Shown: in pieces, positions 24,001 through 36,000 of the stretch | How the letters are laid out: every line of letters begins with the position of its first letter | Position numbering within the stretch: the first letter of the stretch is position 1 | DNA from: Ciona savignyi | Taxonomy: Eukaryota > Chordata > Ascidiacea > Phlebobranchia > Cionidae | Assembly (NCBI GenBank): GCA_000149265.1 | Contig: CH003412.1 | Span: 3,609,254 to 3,673,253 of the forward strand | DNA: 64,000 nucleotides | Direction of reading: 5' to 3' | Notes under the pieces: model-generated | What the model saw: only the letters and a program-made list of their open reading frames with translations | What the model was told of the DNA's origin: nothing | Databases searched by the model: none | Translations under genes and position numbers: made by a program

Positions 24001-27000
24001 CAAGCTAAGACTTTGGGTGATTCTAACTCACGCGATGCAACAAATGAAATCATTCGGTAAATGGTTGTAAAAAATTCCTCGAAAAACGTGAACAATTCCT
24101 GCATTGGGAAAGGCACTTTTAAAATTAAAGTGTTTTATTTATTCTTCTTTAATCTGCCACTCTTGTAGAATTCATTAATTCTCTGAATCATCATTCTTAA
24201 CATTAAATACTGGAACTGTTAATGTTTTTTCTTTGAACTAATAATGAACTGTTAATGTTTTTTAGTTGAACTGGAAATGTTAGTGTTATTTTTTTACCGC
24301 TGGTTAACTTAAAGCCACAATGTTTTACCAGATTGGTAGGCGGTTTTGTCCTAGCGTAATGCACTTAGCTTATATCACTTAAGTCCACTAGATTAAGAAT
24401 TCTACAATAATGAAGGGCATCTAAATCATATACAACAAACTGCAATGGCTCCAATAGGTGTTGCAAAGTAATAAGAACGATTACTTTAAATGATAACATC
24501 CACGGTTTCTCATTTTAAGGTATAAACATTAAGTCTAATCAATTACCATTACACATATAGGATAGAATATTCATGTTTTAACACACGGGCAATTGTCAGA
24601 TCACCTCGCGCCCACCGTAGAGTTTCTGGAGCTATTGCAGTGTGTTGTATATGATAGACACGTTCCTTCAATTTTGTAGAACCCATTAACGGCTGGATTC
24701 AGGCAATGTCCGTAAAGTGCCTTGCCCAAGGACACAACCGACTTGCTAGCGTCCAGTTTCCTACCCGAAACTTTTCGATTGAAAGGCGATGCACTTAACC
24801 GCCAGACTAACTGGCCGGAAATATAGGCTTCCTTTATCTGCAACAGGTTTCTCAGACAAAGATATTGATGAAGTGAAAGGAATATTCACCGGGACCAACC
24901 TATACTTCCTAGCACTTACATTTGTGATCGCATTATTTCATGTGAGTGGTTGGTTTGCTTTGTTTTATAAATGGTTGGTGGGAAAAAAACAGAAAAATAT
25001 AGTAGAACATAGGACGTTAAAACACACCAATAAATATTGGTAAAAGTAAAAGTCACACATTCATAAAATCTTGAGCATTTAAGACCATTAAACTGTAATG
25101 TTAAAGCGCATTACAGAGCTAAATTTTTTTATCTTTAATGTAAAGATTAAAAATGATATCTCTCTAAATTAGTCTTATTATTCTGTTAAACAAAACAAAA
25201 TGCAGAATAACACATTCCATTATTTTTTTCAATTTTTAATATTTGATTAAAGCAGCAACAATTTTTTTTAATGTTACGATTCCATTACAGATGTTGTTTG
25301 ATTTCTTGGCATTTAAAAACGATATAAGCTATTGGAAAAAAAGAGACTCAATGGAAGGATTATCTTTCCACACTGTGGTTTACAGGTTGGATTGTTTGTG
25401 ATATAATTGTATGGTGGCTACTGGGAGTGGTTGTGTTTTAAGGGTGCCTCTAAATACTACAGGATCGCTTGGATTGCTTAGATTGCTATGGAAAGTAATT
25501 CTAACCCTGTCCCAAACACTAATATCAACCCCAGAACTAACTTTAACCCCAACCCTAACATTAATATCATAATCTTTATTTTAATAAGTAAAAGAAGTTT
25601 TCTCCAAGGCGTTTGTAATTACAAAGTAGAGTAAGTGATCCAAGCGAACCTGTAGTATTTAGAGGTACCGGTGTTTTAAGGACAATTAATTTTTCACATT
25701 AAAACAAAACCTTCTTAACTTTAAAAATTTAAAAATTATCTTTCCAGATGTGTGAGCACTATCATCATCTTTCTCTTCCTACTGGATCAAGGAACAAGTC
25801 TTCTAATCCTCGTCCCAGCAGGAATTGGATCAATCATCGAAATATGGAAGCTCAGCAAGGCGCTCAAGGTCAAAGTAACTCGTATCGGGTGGAGATTCTC
25901 AGTCAATTTCGGCTCCAGTTCAGAGAAGGAAAGAAACACGGAGAATTTTGATCAACAAGTAAGAAAGTTTCATTCGTCAAAGATTGAGCGGAAAATTACA
26001 GTTTTGACGCATTTCCAACTCCCATCTGCATATTTTTCGAACACAGCAGCGATATCAGGCACGTTTTCAGTTATAAATTTCAAGCTATATTTTAAATTAA
26101 CATTAATTTAGCTTGATTTTTAACTGTAAATCGTCAAACACTTTTAACATATAAAACCCATTAAGTGAATTCCCTTTTAAAAACTATGCATTGTTTTAGC
26201 TCTGTGGCCTATTGCCTACTGGTGACTTGAGGTTAAGGAATAGTACATGCAGCCAATTACAACATCTTGGTACATTTTAAACCAAATTGAAAAAATTGCC
26301 TATACATTTTTATGAGTTTTGGTTAATTTTATGTGAATTACATTTTCAATTAAATTGATTGTTTTATAAGAATTAAAATACCCGAACCATTAATTAATGC
26401 TCACACAATCAAAACCCATCAAATTTAACATAGAAATATTTATATTATAACCCTTAACTTTAAACCAAATATCCCATTCTATTACCAGGCACTGAAGTAT
26501 CTGTCGTACATAATGTACCCATTGTGTCTAGGAGCTGCTGGATATTCTTTGTTCTATGTTCCACATAAAAGGTAGGCTTAGAAAAACTTTATTTTGTTTT
26601 GTTTTCTAAGGAGATGGAAAGACAACAAGTTATAACATTGGAACCTAATTGTCTTGGTTTGGTGCAGCTATTTCAGGAGTCTTTAGCATTTTTATTTCAT
26701 TACCGAGCCAAGTTTTGAACCGTGACTAGGACCGTTTTTATATAGAGTCGGTATATATATCGGTTGCTTTAACCATTCGGCTGCACAACCTATTCTTTAG
26801 TATTTGTTTCCTCTTAAATGGTGTACGGAGTATTGTTACACTATTGTGTCAGACAATCTTGCCCCCACTGCTAGGTTATTGGAGCTATTGCAGTGTGTTA
26901 TAATTGAGAGTTCCTTCAATTTTACAAAAAACCTTTTAATCCATTGGGTTCTGCAAATGTCTAAAGGACACAACCGTCAGTCCAGTGGCTGGCTTTAATC

Positions 27001-28737
27001 TCCCACTTTTTGGTTGCCTACAGACTGATGACTCTGTTACTAATTGAGGGGTTTCCACTGAAAAAAACATTTGTTTGTATAATTAATATTTAAAAAAAGG
27101 AATGTTGAAAGTACTATTATTTAAAAAAAAAACTTTTGCAGCTGGTACTCATGGGTCATACAAAGTCTTGTTAACGGTAAGTTTTTTTTATTTCAATTTT
27201 TAAGACAAAATTCATTTATCGAATTATGGGATGCAGTTTTTGGTATTTAGTAAGTGTTGCTTAACAATATGTACAAGTACCTCCCTAAGTAAACAAGACA
27301 AAGTGTATGCAATGATCAGTAATAGCTACTCTTTGACACTGCCCATCTGTACAACTTTACTCATAAATGATCTCCACTGTGGGTGTATTTTTTTGATTAA
27401 ATCATAAGAAGTAAAAGAGCAGACACACCGACATTGCTTTAGAGCCACACTCACTCAATTTGCCATGATGGGTTAGTGTATCGCATTTTAGCCAAAGGGT
27501 TGTAGGATTAAAACTGAATGTTAGCTAGTTAGTAGTGTCAATGAGCAAGGCACTTATTGCTGAAATCCAGTGGATTGTGCAAAATCTGAAGCATTTATCA
27601 TACAAAACACTGCAACAGCTTAATTCGACGGTGAGGGTAATCTGACTGTTACGCGAGTAAAAACTCTATTTATTGCCATCTTATAATTTCTCATGTAATA
27701 ATGCCCCTAGTGTTATAAACAGAAAAGCTTGTTGTTAAGTCAATAGTCGGTAAACAAATATATTTCATCACAATATATTTCAGGCATGCAAACTAACTTC
27801 CTACATTCACAGCTGTGTATGGGTTTGGATTCCTCTTTATGCTGCCACAGTTGTTTATCAATTACAAATTGAAATCAGTTGCTCATTTACCATGGAGAGC
27901 TTTTATGTACAAGGTAAGTACAACAGATTTTAAATTATATTGATTTCCACTACTATTTAAGAAACTTATTGGGTGTTTAGTTTGTTTTTGCTCCTTTAAA
28001 ACCAAATAATTGAAAGAACAATATATGGTTAAAATAGAAAGGACCATCAGCAAATCATTTTCATTACTTAGATTAAAATTTAATTAAGAGAATTTTGTTA
28101 TTTTGCTTTATACATCCTTTCAAAATAAACACCAAGTTAAAACATGAAAAATATTAATTATTTGTCTAGTATTTTTAAATTAATCCCAACATGATTATTT
28201 TCAGGCATTCAATACTTTTATTGATGATGTTTTTGCATTCATTGTTCACATGCCAACCAGCCACAGACTAGCTTGCTTTCGAGATGACATTGTGTTCTTC
28301 TGTTACCTCTACCAGTTATGGTAAGTAAAATGCTAACCTTATTGATTTATATGTTGAAAACTTTGGTATAGTATTTAAAACTAACTTGGAAGTGACTAGT
28401 TTCGAACCCACAATCGTTCGGTCTAACATGGTAACATATGAGCTAACTAACCAGTTGGCGCAGTATTCTGACAGTTGATCATTGACAGTATCCAAGGTCC
28501 GACATTTTACACATCCAATACTGCTGGGAGAGTCGAGTTTACAGCAGATATACTAACTTCTGTTATGTAAAAGCTACAGTTGTCACTACCATATTGAATG
28601 GTGTAAAATCAGTTTCCATTCATTTAGTGTGTGGCCTTAAAAACAATATTGTTATTTTAAGGTTGTATCCAGTTGATAAAAAGAGGGCAAATGAGTTTGG
28701 AGTAAGTTATGAAGAGAAGCATGAAAAAGAAGACTGA
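21070..28737 (+). CDS. CLPTM1L: CLPTM1L (CRR9) multi-pass ER membrane protein, 14 exons
   Basis: Exons 21070-21237, 22257-22366, 22593-22773, 23310-23437, 23525-23597, 23939-24056, 24847-24941, 25291-25385, 25748-25958, 26489-26571, 27142-27176, 27813-27913, 28205-28320, 28662-28737 join without frame breaks to 529 aa (human 538). Family landmarks are the N-terminal signal-anchor helix, THWRP, DEVKGIF...[80 protein letters not shown] and [13 protein letters not shown]. The gene matches CLPTM1L rather than CLPTM1 by length and by its short Glu/Lys-rich tail. The human protein is reported as an ER scramblase for glucosaminyl-phosphatidylinositol in GPI-anchor synthesis. The start is the first ATG in frame with the helix; an upstream ATG at 21065 stops at once. 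The exon 4 acceptor is weak. Several MITEs and a SINE occupy its introns. Confidence 0.93.
21366..22062. mobile_element. MULE-like inverted-repeat element with 9-bp target duplication
   Basis: The outer ~57 bp (21366-21422) reappear as an almost perfect reverse complement at 21998-22054. The TIR core is GACGGAACGGTAGTCTGATT. A 9-bp duplication TATAATTAC flanks it (21357-21365 and 22063-22071). Long TIRs with a 9-bp duplication suggest a Mutator-like non-autonomous element. Inside lie a tRNA-Asp-like sequence and a one-sided copy of the CTCTAAATACTACAGG MITE (from about 21837). It lies in CLPTM1L intron 1. Confidence 0.7.
21720..21790 (-). pseudogene. tRNA-Asp(GUC)-like sequence
   Basis: On the minus strand it begins TCCTCGTTAGTGTAGTGG, carries the anticodon loop CTGTCAC with GTC at 21755-21757, and has the T-loop TTCGATT, as in animal tRNA-Asp. 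Mismatches break the acceptor stem (second and third pairs), the anticodon stem and the T stem, so it is probably a tRNA pseudogene or a tRNA-derived repeat head. It sits inside the inverted-repeat element. Confidence 0.65.
24562..24820 (-). mobile_element. tRNA-derived SINE, reverse orientation
   Basis: Full-length copy of the main SINE family, flanked by a 7-bp duplication ATATAGG (24555-24561, 24821-24827). Its tRNA-like head ends 26 bp upstream of the acceptor of CLPTM1L exon 7 (24847), so it lies between the branch region of that intron and older intron sequence. Confidence 0.85.
25442..25670 (+). mobile_element. CTCTAAATACTACAGG MITE, copy B
   Basis: A 229-bp element with inverted ends GGGTGCCTCTAAATACTACA and (complement) CGGTACCTCTAAATACTACA. 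It is flanked by a perfect 9-bp duplication GTGTTTTAA (25433-25441, 25671-25679). It contains CCCTAACATTA-type telomere-like sequence. It lies in CLPTM1L intron 8. Confidence 0.85.
26690..26793 (-). repeat. Second tRNA-like SINE head, reverse
   Basis: The reverse complement carries GTGCAGCCGAATGGTTAAAG, CCGATATATATACCGACTCT and AAAACGGTC, as in the copies near 5700 and 14924. It lies in CLPTM1L intron 10. Confidence 0.45.
26836..27030 (-). mobile_element. Degenerate tRNA-derived SINE, reverse
   Basis: It retains GGAGCTATTGCAGTGTGTT, GTTCCTTCAATTTTAC and GGACACAACCG blocks of the main SINE with many changes. It lies in CLPTM1L intron 10. Confidence 0.65.
27462..27665 (+). mobile_element. Degenerate tRNA-derived SINE
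   Basis: It retains the AAGGGTTGTAGG B-box-like stretch, GAGCAAGGCACTTA, CACTGCAACAGCT and CGACGGTGAGGGTAATCTGA. It is diverged and lies in CLPTM1L intron 11. Confidence 0.6.
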
Positions 28738-29938
28738 CTGAGCTGAACACATTGAAGCATATGAAGCCTTATTCCGATACAAAATGTTATGTAGCATATT
28801 TTAATTTATTGTCGTACTTGGTGTTATACAAGCAATCATCCAGAAGTTGTTTGTATTTAATGAATTAGAACAGAAAGTAATGCGATTCCTTGTTCCTCAA
28901 TAGGGAGGGTTCTTAACAAAACCAGTCCATAAAACAATATTGTTGCCAATATTCTATCTACTATTAAAAAACATTTTTAATCAAGGTTGTGTACGTGTGT
29001 GCATTCAACAGTTAAAAATTTATTGGACTGCTCATCATCACCATTGAAATCAAAATTTACCAGCAGTTCCAATCGTCTCTTTACTAAAAACCTTAAAGTT
29101 GTAGTCTATGTGATATTGAAAGCATTACTTCCCTGTAGTAATATTTAAGACCTCTATGTTATGCCGGCTATATAAGCCAGAGGCATCTCTCTCATCGCAC
29201 ACATATAATAAAAGTCATATTACCTAACGCGTGTTGAACACTACACGAGGTCAGAAATGGGATTTAAACCCACCTCCATTCGGAGAACCGAGGTTCTCTG
29301 TCGACATGAGGTGTTAAGTATTCTGGTCTTCCAATGGAGGCGTGGGNNNNNNNNNNNNNNNNNNNNNNNNNNNNNNNNNNNNNNNNNNNNNNNNNNNNNN
29401 NNNNNNNNNNNNNNNNNNNNNNNNNNNNNNNNNNNNNNNNNNNNNNAATTTAATTACTACATTCCTAAGACTTCACTGAACTAAATTGAAATTAAAGTTT
29501 GAAGGTTTCACAAAAATAGTAGTAAATAAACCTAAAAATCTATAACAAACCAAACCACACAGATTCACTTCTGAAACTTTTATTTGAACCCACCCCGGCT
29601 TCGGTAAAAGGACCCACAAATGACTGCATTATACATTTAAATACGAAGAAGAAATATTTAACAACGTAGCTTGCTGTATGGCACACGTATAGCTCCCACA
29701 CCCACACACGGGATCTAGTTCAAATTTGATGGAATAGGGACAAAATTAAAGAATTATGTATCTTTCACGATTAAATAACTGCCGAATAGGTCTAGTAATC
29801 CGCAGCAGCAGCAAGACCAAATCAACACTAAAAAAAAGTAGAAAAAAGGCAACAAAAGTTAAGTTTTCATTTTTAAGCCGCATTGGTACGATGTTTATCC
29901 AGCGAATTTTGGTTTAAAATTTTTTTGTGGTTTCGAGA
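28738..29938. other. Convergent 3' regions of CLPTM1L and P4HB
   Basis: No coding exon seen. An AATAAA at 29207-29212 could end the CLPTM1L transcript, and an AATAAA on the minus strand near 29578-29583 could end the KDEL form of P4HB. It also contains the 100-N gap. Confidence 0.45.
29347..29446. other. Assembly gap (100 N)
   Basis: Exactly 100 N, the usual placeholder for a gap of unknown size. No gene model crosses it. Confidence 0.99.
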
Positions 29939-30016
29939 TTACAATTCGTCTTTTCCTCCAACTTCAGAATCCACCTCCTCGGGAAGGCTGTCGTCCATCT
30001 CTTCGTCCAAGTCACC
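29939..30016 (-). CDS. P4HB: P4HB terminal exon, KDEL tail
   Basis: Acidic tail exon, phase 0, acceptor CACAG at its 5' side. It encodes 25 residues (GDLDEEMDD...GGKDEL) and TAA. The C-terminal KDEL is the standard ER retrieval signal. It follows exon 31175-31294 directly in the canonical form. It could also follow the two small exons at 30659-30694 and 30560-30598 because all are phase 0. Confidence 0.9.
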   Translation of the reverse strand, partial: GDLDEEMDDSLPEEVDSEVGGKDEL

Positions 30017-33000
30017 CTGTGATCAAAATATTAAGTTTATAGGAATTCAATATGTGAAAGACCTAAACCAGATGATTTTGGAATAAATCACCAAAAAATG
30101 ATATTGAAGATTTAAGAATAAACCACCAAAAAAAGAAATAGCAACTTACAGAGCAAACGCCGTCCAGTTTAAATACAATATCGGTCGTAATTTTCCACAT
30201 GTTCATTAAAACGCAAATTTGACCATCCATAAATTTTATTTGCACTAGTTATCAAACGAAACGAAAGTTTTTGCATAAAGATCTACAGTCTCATTCAAAC
30301 CCAAACACTACAGTCTTGTATTGCTCCAATTCAACTTAGTTTTAAAGTTCAGATTTTGCTTGTCCTTTCGGTTCGGGCTCGGCAACTTTTTTTTCGCCGG
30401 GTTTTGCTTCGGGAACTACTGGTTTCTCTACTCGGTTTAACATCTCTTTAGGGTCTTCCTTTGGAATGACTGTCTCTAGCTCCTTTTCCATATTCGCCTT
30501 TATTTACAAAAGTATTTAAGTTGCAAACTGCCCAACCAAAAATCTCCACTACAACTTACATGGACCTGTTCCGGATCGAAATCTTTAGGCGGCTCTGTCT
30601 AGAAACAAATGCGATTTTCAGCAAAGATAAACGGACTTATATATTAAATTATCTGTACCTCTTTCGGTGGCAATGGACTTGTAGCAACGTTTCCCTATTA
30701 AAATGAACAGTAGATAAAAGAGAATTTATTTTAAAACCGTAACCTTTCACTAAGATTCCAACTAGTACAAATCCATGCACTGTCCTCATTCTTGCTAATG
30801 CAACTTCAACAACAACTAATACTAGAACTGCTGATCAAAACTGCCAACTAAATACTAAACATTCAAACCATCACCGTCAATAACCCGAAAACCTGCTACC
30901 TTTACCAAAATCACCTGAAAACCATGCAAAATGCAAACATTTTACCGATGTAAATATCACGGTAGCCACTCTTCCGCTTAACCTAATAGTAACTTTTTCG
31001 GCAGATAATAAATCAAATTGTCACTTGGCATAAAAAATATTTGGTTAAAAATATCTAGAAAGAATGTCTTTACACATGAATAAATCAAAAATGAATACAT
31101 GCACAAAAAAAGTAAAAACGTTAACATATAAAATTACTAAAAAAAGTTTTCAAACCCCTGAACCAACTACACACCTCATCCACCTCCTCAAGCTCGCCAT
31201 CACCCTCCGATTCACTTACTTTCTCCCCGTTTGAATCGATGAACGCAGCCATCGCATCAACCGTGCGATCACCATCGTAATCAATCACTCGTTGCTGCAA
31301 AAAATATTTCCAAAATAACTCAAATTTGAGTGGAGGTTTTACATGCGATTTACATTCTTAAATCCCCTAGTAGGACTAGAGCTGGGCGTAATTGAAGTTG
31401 TATTATGGAATTACGCCAGTTTAGATACGTAATTCCGCAATTTCATACTTTTTACGATGTCATCGTTTTTTAAACAAACAACCAAAAATTATCGTGTTTT
31501 TGAATGCAAAGAGAATAAAACTTTAAAACTTAACTTCAGAAACTTAAAAAAAGTCTAAACTAAACTGTTAGTTTGTAATTTTGGAATTACGCACAGCTCT
31601 TACGTAAGACTAAAAAAAATTTTTCTACAGTAAAATAGTGTCTTTAAAAGGTTTTCAACTAAAGCAGAAGCTAATCTAATCGCAGTTGCATTAAAACATG
31701 GCGCAAGAGTCGCTTACTTCTTCATCATCACCGACAGCTGGGAAGAATTTGAGGGTCGGGAATCCACTGATTTCGAACAAAGACAGCTCGTTTGCAGTGG
31801 AGTCCATCTTGGCAACTACAACATCATCGGCGTCGGTGTATTTCTCGCCAAGTTTTTCCCAGATTGGTGCAAGAGACTTGCAGTGTCCGCACCACGGGGC
31901 ATCTGCGTTTTAATGCAACCGGGTTACTACCGCAAGCTGGTGAGCTACAAACTACATGAAAGATGGGTGAGAGTAGGATTGTTGGCTAGGTGTTAAAAAC
32001 AAAATGCATGAAGTATTGAATTGTGTTTTTGAACACATATCTAATGTCTAAGTCTGAACTAGTGGAAGAACTGACCTAATTTTTCAAGAGTTTTATACAT
32101 AACGTATAAAAAAACTTTCGCGAACTTTCGTCTATCGATTTGATAAAACTATCATTCTATGAAGTTGCATAATTTTATATGAAAACATATAAAACCGCAC
32201 TAAAACTGACCCTGCCTGTGGTGCTGTCAAACAGTAGAAATCTTGGATAACTTAGTATCGGGATATAAGGTATGTCGTTAGTGGTGGCATCCAACTTCGC
32301 AATAATAACCGACGGTTTAGACTTGTATTTTTTGCCAAGAGATTCCACGATCGGGTCCATTTCACGGGAGTACTTACACCAAGGGGCATCTGTGCAGTAT
32401 ATTGATGCATGTAAAACCAAGACACAGCCTTATTGTGTTGGAAAGTTACAAGAAATTTTAAAGTTAAGGGTTTGCTAGTACTTTAAGTACTTTGTCATAT
32501 AAGGTCTGATGGGGAGTTTCATTTTTTAACAAGTAACTTACAGAATTCCACGAAAACCTTCTTCTTCTTGTCATAAGCAACATCTTGGAAGTTGGAACCA
32601 ACAAGGACGGTGACTGGGTTCTTGTTCCAATCCTCTGGAAGCTCAGCACTCATTAGGTGACGCTATATGGAGGATAAAGATGGTTAAACTAAAGTATATA
32701 CACACAAGTTACTTGCAAGATGTTAATCACATGTTAGGTTTCAAATTGATTACTATAACTTTTAAACACAATGATTGATGGTAAATAGTGGTTATTTCTA
32801 CAATATAAAATAGTATCTGGCCATGTTAGTACTGTCTTGTGCATAAGCAGTTAAAGGACCAATGGCCATCATGCTCCTAAAACTTACATCAACTTTTCCA
32901 TCGACCACTTTGCTTGTGAAAGCTGAAATTGCTTCAGTTGTAAGTTCAGGGGAGTCAGGCTTGAATTTGGCCATGTTCTCGGACATCTTGATGATTCTGT

Positions 33001-36000
33001 AGCTTGGAATGTCTGATTCAGCAAGTCCGAAGAATTCCATGACTCTCTTGTTGTCTTCTTGGTCAGTGTCAATGTAAATGAATAGTACCTGTGTGAACAT
33101 GTGTGTAATAAATATGCAAATCTTTGTTTGATTAAAACAAAAAAACTAATTTAAAAGAATTACATACTTAAAAAAAGGTGAATTTCCTAATTAACAAGTT
33201 ATAAAATACCCACCTTTCCTTTGAAACTTTTGGCAGCTTCAGTAAAAGCGTCCAGATGTCCATCGGACTCGATGTTCAATTTGGAGATGAACAACAGGTT
33301 GTGGACCTGAATGTCTCCACCAAAGATTTTGGGAGCCGTCTAGAGTTTTGGAAGTAATACGAGTCTATTTTATTGGAGTTTAAAATTAAAAGTTTCTCAA
33401 CCTGGGCAACAAAACTTCTTAAAAATAGTTTAAAATTAAATCAAAAATTCTTATAAAATAACAGAATTTAGTTATTGCGTCTTCTTAATACTAACATTGT
33501 TGAAATACACAAACTAATAACAAATTCAAACTACTTCACTACTTTGCCAACTAACGTGCAGATAAAAATTCTATATCAAAAACAGTTATGTCGATTCCGA
33601 CCCAAATACCTCAGAGGTGAATTCAGTCACCAATCTAAGTTGGTTTTCTTTCACAAACTTTGTCAAAGCCTCCTCGTCTTCCATTGAACCATCATAATCG
33701 GCACGACCCTCGTCAAACTACCACCATAGAAATATTATGGCTAATATTACATCCAAAAATACCCGTTACCGAAAACCATGCAAAAAATAATGATTAAATA
33801 ACACATTCCAAGAACCAACTTAATAATATTTTTTATGTTATGTTCTCAGAGAATGTGTAATTTAAACAAGTATATGTTATCACAAAATATCTAATCCCAC
33901 ACTTTTTACTAGGACCACCACTAACTGGAACCCATGCTTGCCACTAGAGTGTGCATGGGTACCTCTTCACTCATTTCTTGAACAAGGGGGGCAATCTCGT
34001 TATAAACCCATGCGGATTTCATTTTGGCTATGTGGGTACTCGCACTCTTTATTATCTTGTCCTCTACCTTTTAGTTTAACAGGAAAATGCGGTAAGTCGA
34101 GTAATTTAAATGCTTGTGAGAATTTTTAGTTTTCTACCATTGTGATTATAACAGTGTCAGCAACTCGTGTTTTTACATATTTAGGCATATTAACAACCAT
34201 TCATACTCATTGAAGCATTGAGCAGTATGTTCTGATATATGGTCTAATTTATTGGACCACCATTAAAATGAATACTTCCCTTTTAATTACTGAAAATCCT
34301 TAATATATACTGTACTATGCTTTAATCAAAGGATAAGTGTGCGGTTTTATACATTTTCCTTTGTTTCCTTTGAATGAAGAGAAACGTTTTATATTTCTAT
34401 TCATATGTGTATGTAAATCAGGGACTAATGCATCTTTCAATGTACATACAAAAATGTTCTAATCGGCCTTGGCAATTAGAACACACCTTTTTGAATACAG
34501 CGACGGTGTTTTCAGCGATATCTGAGGCTGCAGCAACATCAGCGGAGTGAATGACACCGAACACCACATCATCAATTGCATCTGCAACTTTGACATAGTT
34601 GACCATATGATCACTTTTCTCATCCTGGGGAACAAAACCTCTTTAAAATAATGGAAAAACAAAGCATTTGAAGAGTGTGATGAAAGAGTACAAAAAAAAG
34701 GTCAACAAAATAAGTTAAATGGAATACCAATAGAGCTATAAATTCTCTAATTTAGTGAATATAGATAATTTAAACAACACAATCAAACCGATGGCCCAGG
34801 AAAATTTACTATTAAAACACCACCACAATTTAAATTTAAATAACCGATGTTTGAATCAATTTTAAACATTTAAAATAAAAAACAAAATTTGGATAAACTA
34901 AGCTTTACTCACTGGGAAGAATCCAACAACTAGAACTTCATTATCATCCTTGAATTTCTGTGCTTCATCAGCGGTGGTAAGAGGAACTGTTGGTGGGCCA
35001 GTCTTCTTTTTTAACCAACTGACGATGTCAGCGGCTTGTCTGCCTCCTGCAATTTCATTAGATAGTTTGAATGTAGTAGAGGCTTCACATATAAAATCCC
35101 ACTAAACCAAAAACTTAATTTGTATCTACCGGTACCACCAAAACTACAATATTTAAACCATTTTTTCACGAACTACATTTTTGTTCATGCAAAATAGCCT
35201 TGTAATAAATCAACCCCGTGTAGCTACTGCGCATGCGTTCTCTAGACACGCTCGCTTGCCCGTATAATGAATGGTGTGACTGCCGTGATTTTTGCAAAAT
35301 ATGATTCCAGGGTAACCAGTGATATGCATGCGCTCTGTCATAGCAGCATGGATAGAGCCGTCTATCTTAGCTAGCCTAATATCAGGGCGGTCATTTTTAA
35401 GCTGCGCGGCGACTTTTTTCCATTCTTTTTCCAGTTCAACGCAGTGAACGCACCACGGGGCATCTGATAAAATGTAAAGCAATTAAACTCTAATAATAGC
35501 AGAAATCACCTCCGTATTCCAATGCTTTTCCACCCTTGAAGAATTTCAGCGTGGGGTACCCTTGTACCTTAAATCTGGAACCAAGTTCAGACTGTACGGT
35601 GGCATCCACCTTGGCAAGCTTAACAGCAGAACCCTCTTCCTTCAGAGATGTGGCTGCTTTGGCATATTCTGGTGCCAGAGCCTTGCAATGGCCACACCAT
35701 GGAGCATCTTTACCATAAATAAAACCATCACCATTAAAAAATATATAATTTACACCAAAACCTAATCAGACTTTCTTAAATATAGTTTCCGGTAGTGCTG
35801 GCAATGCTACCCAAGTTAATATAGGTAATAATAGGATATTTATGTTTAACCCTGTGAATGGGAAAACAAGGGGGGTTAACACACCGGCAATAGCCAGATC
35901 ACCTTAGCGCCCAGCGTTGTGTTATCGGAGCTATTGCAATGTGTTGTGTATGATACAAACATTCCTTTAATTTGCTAGAAGCCATTAATCCGCTTGGTTC

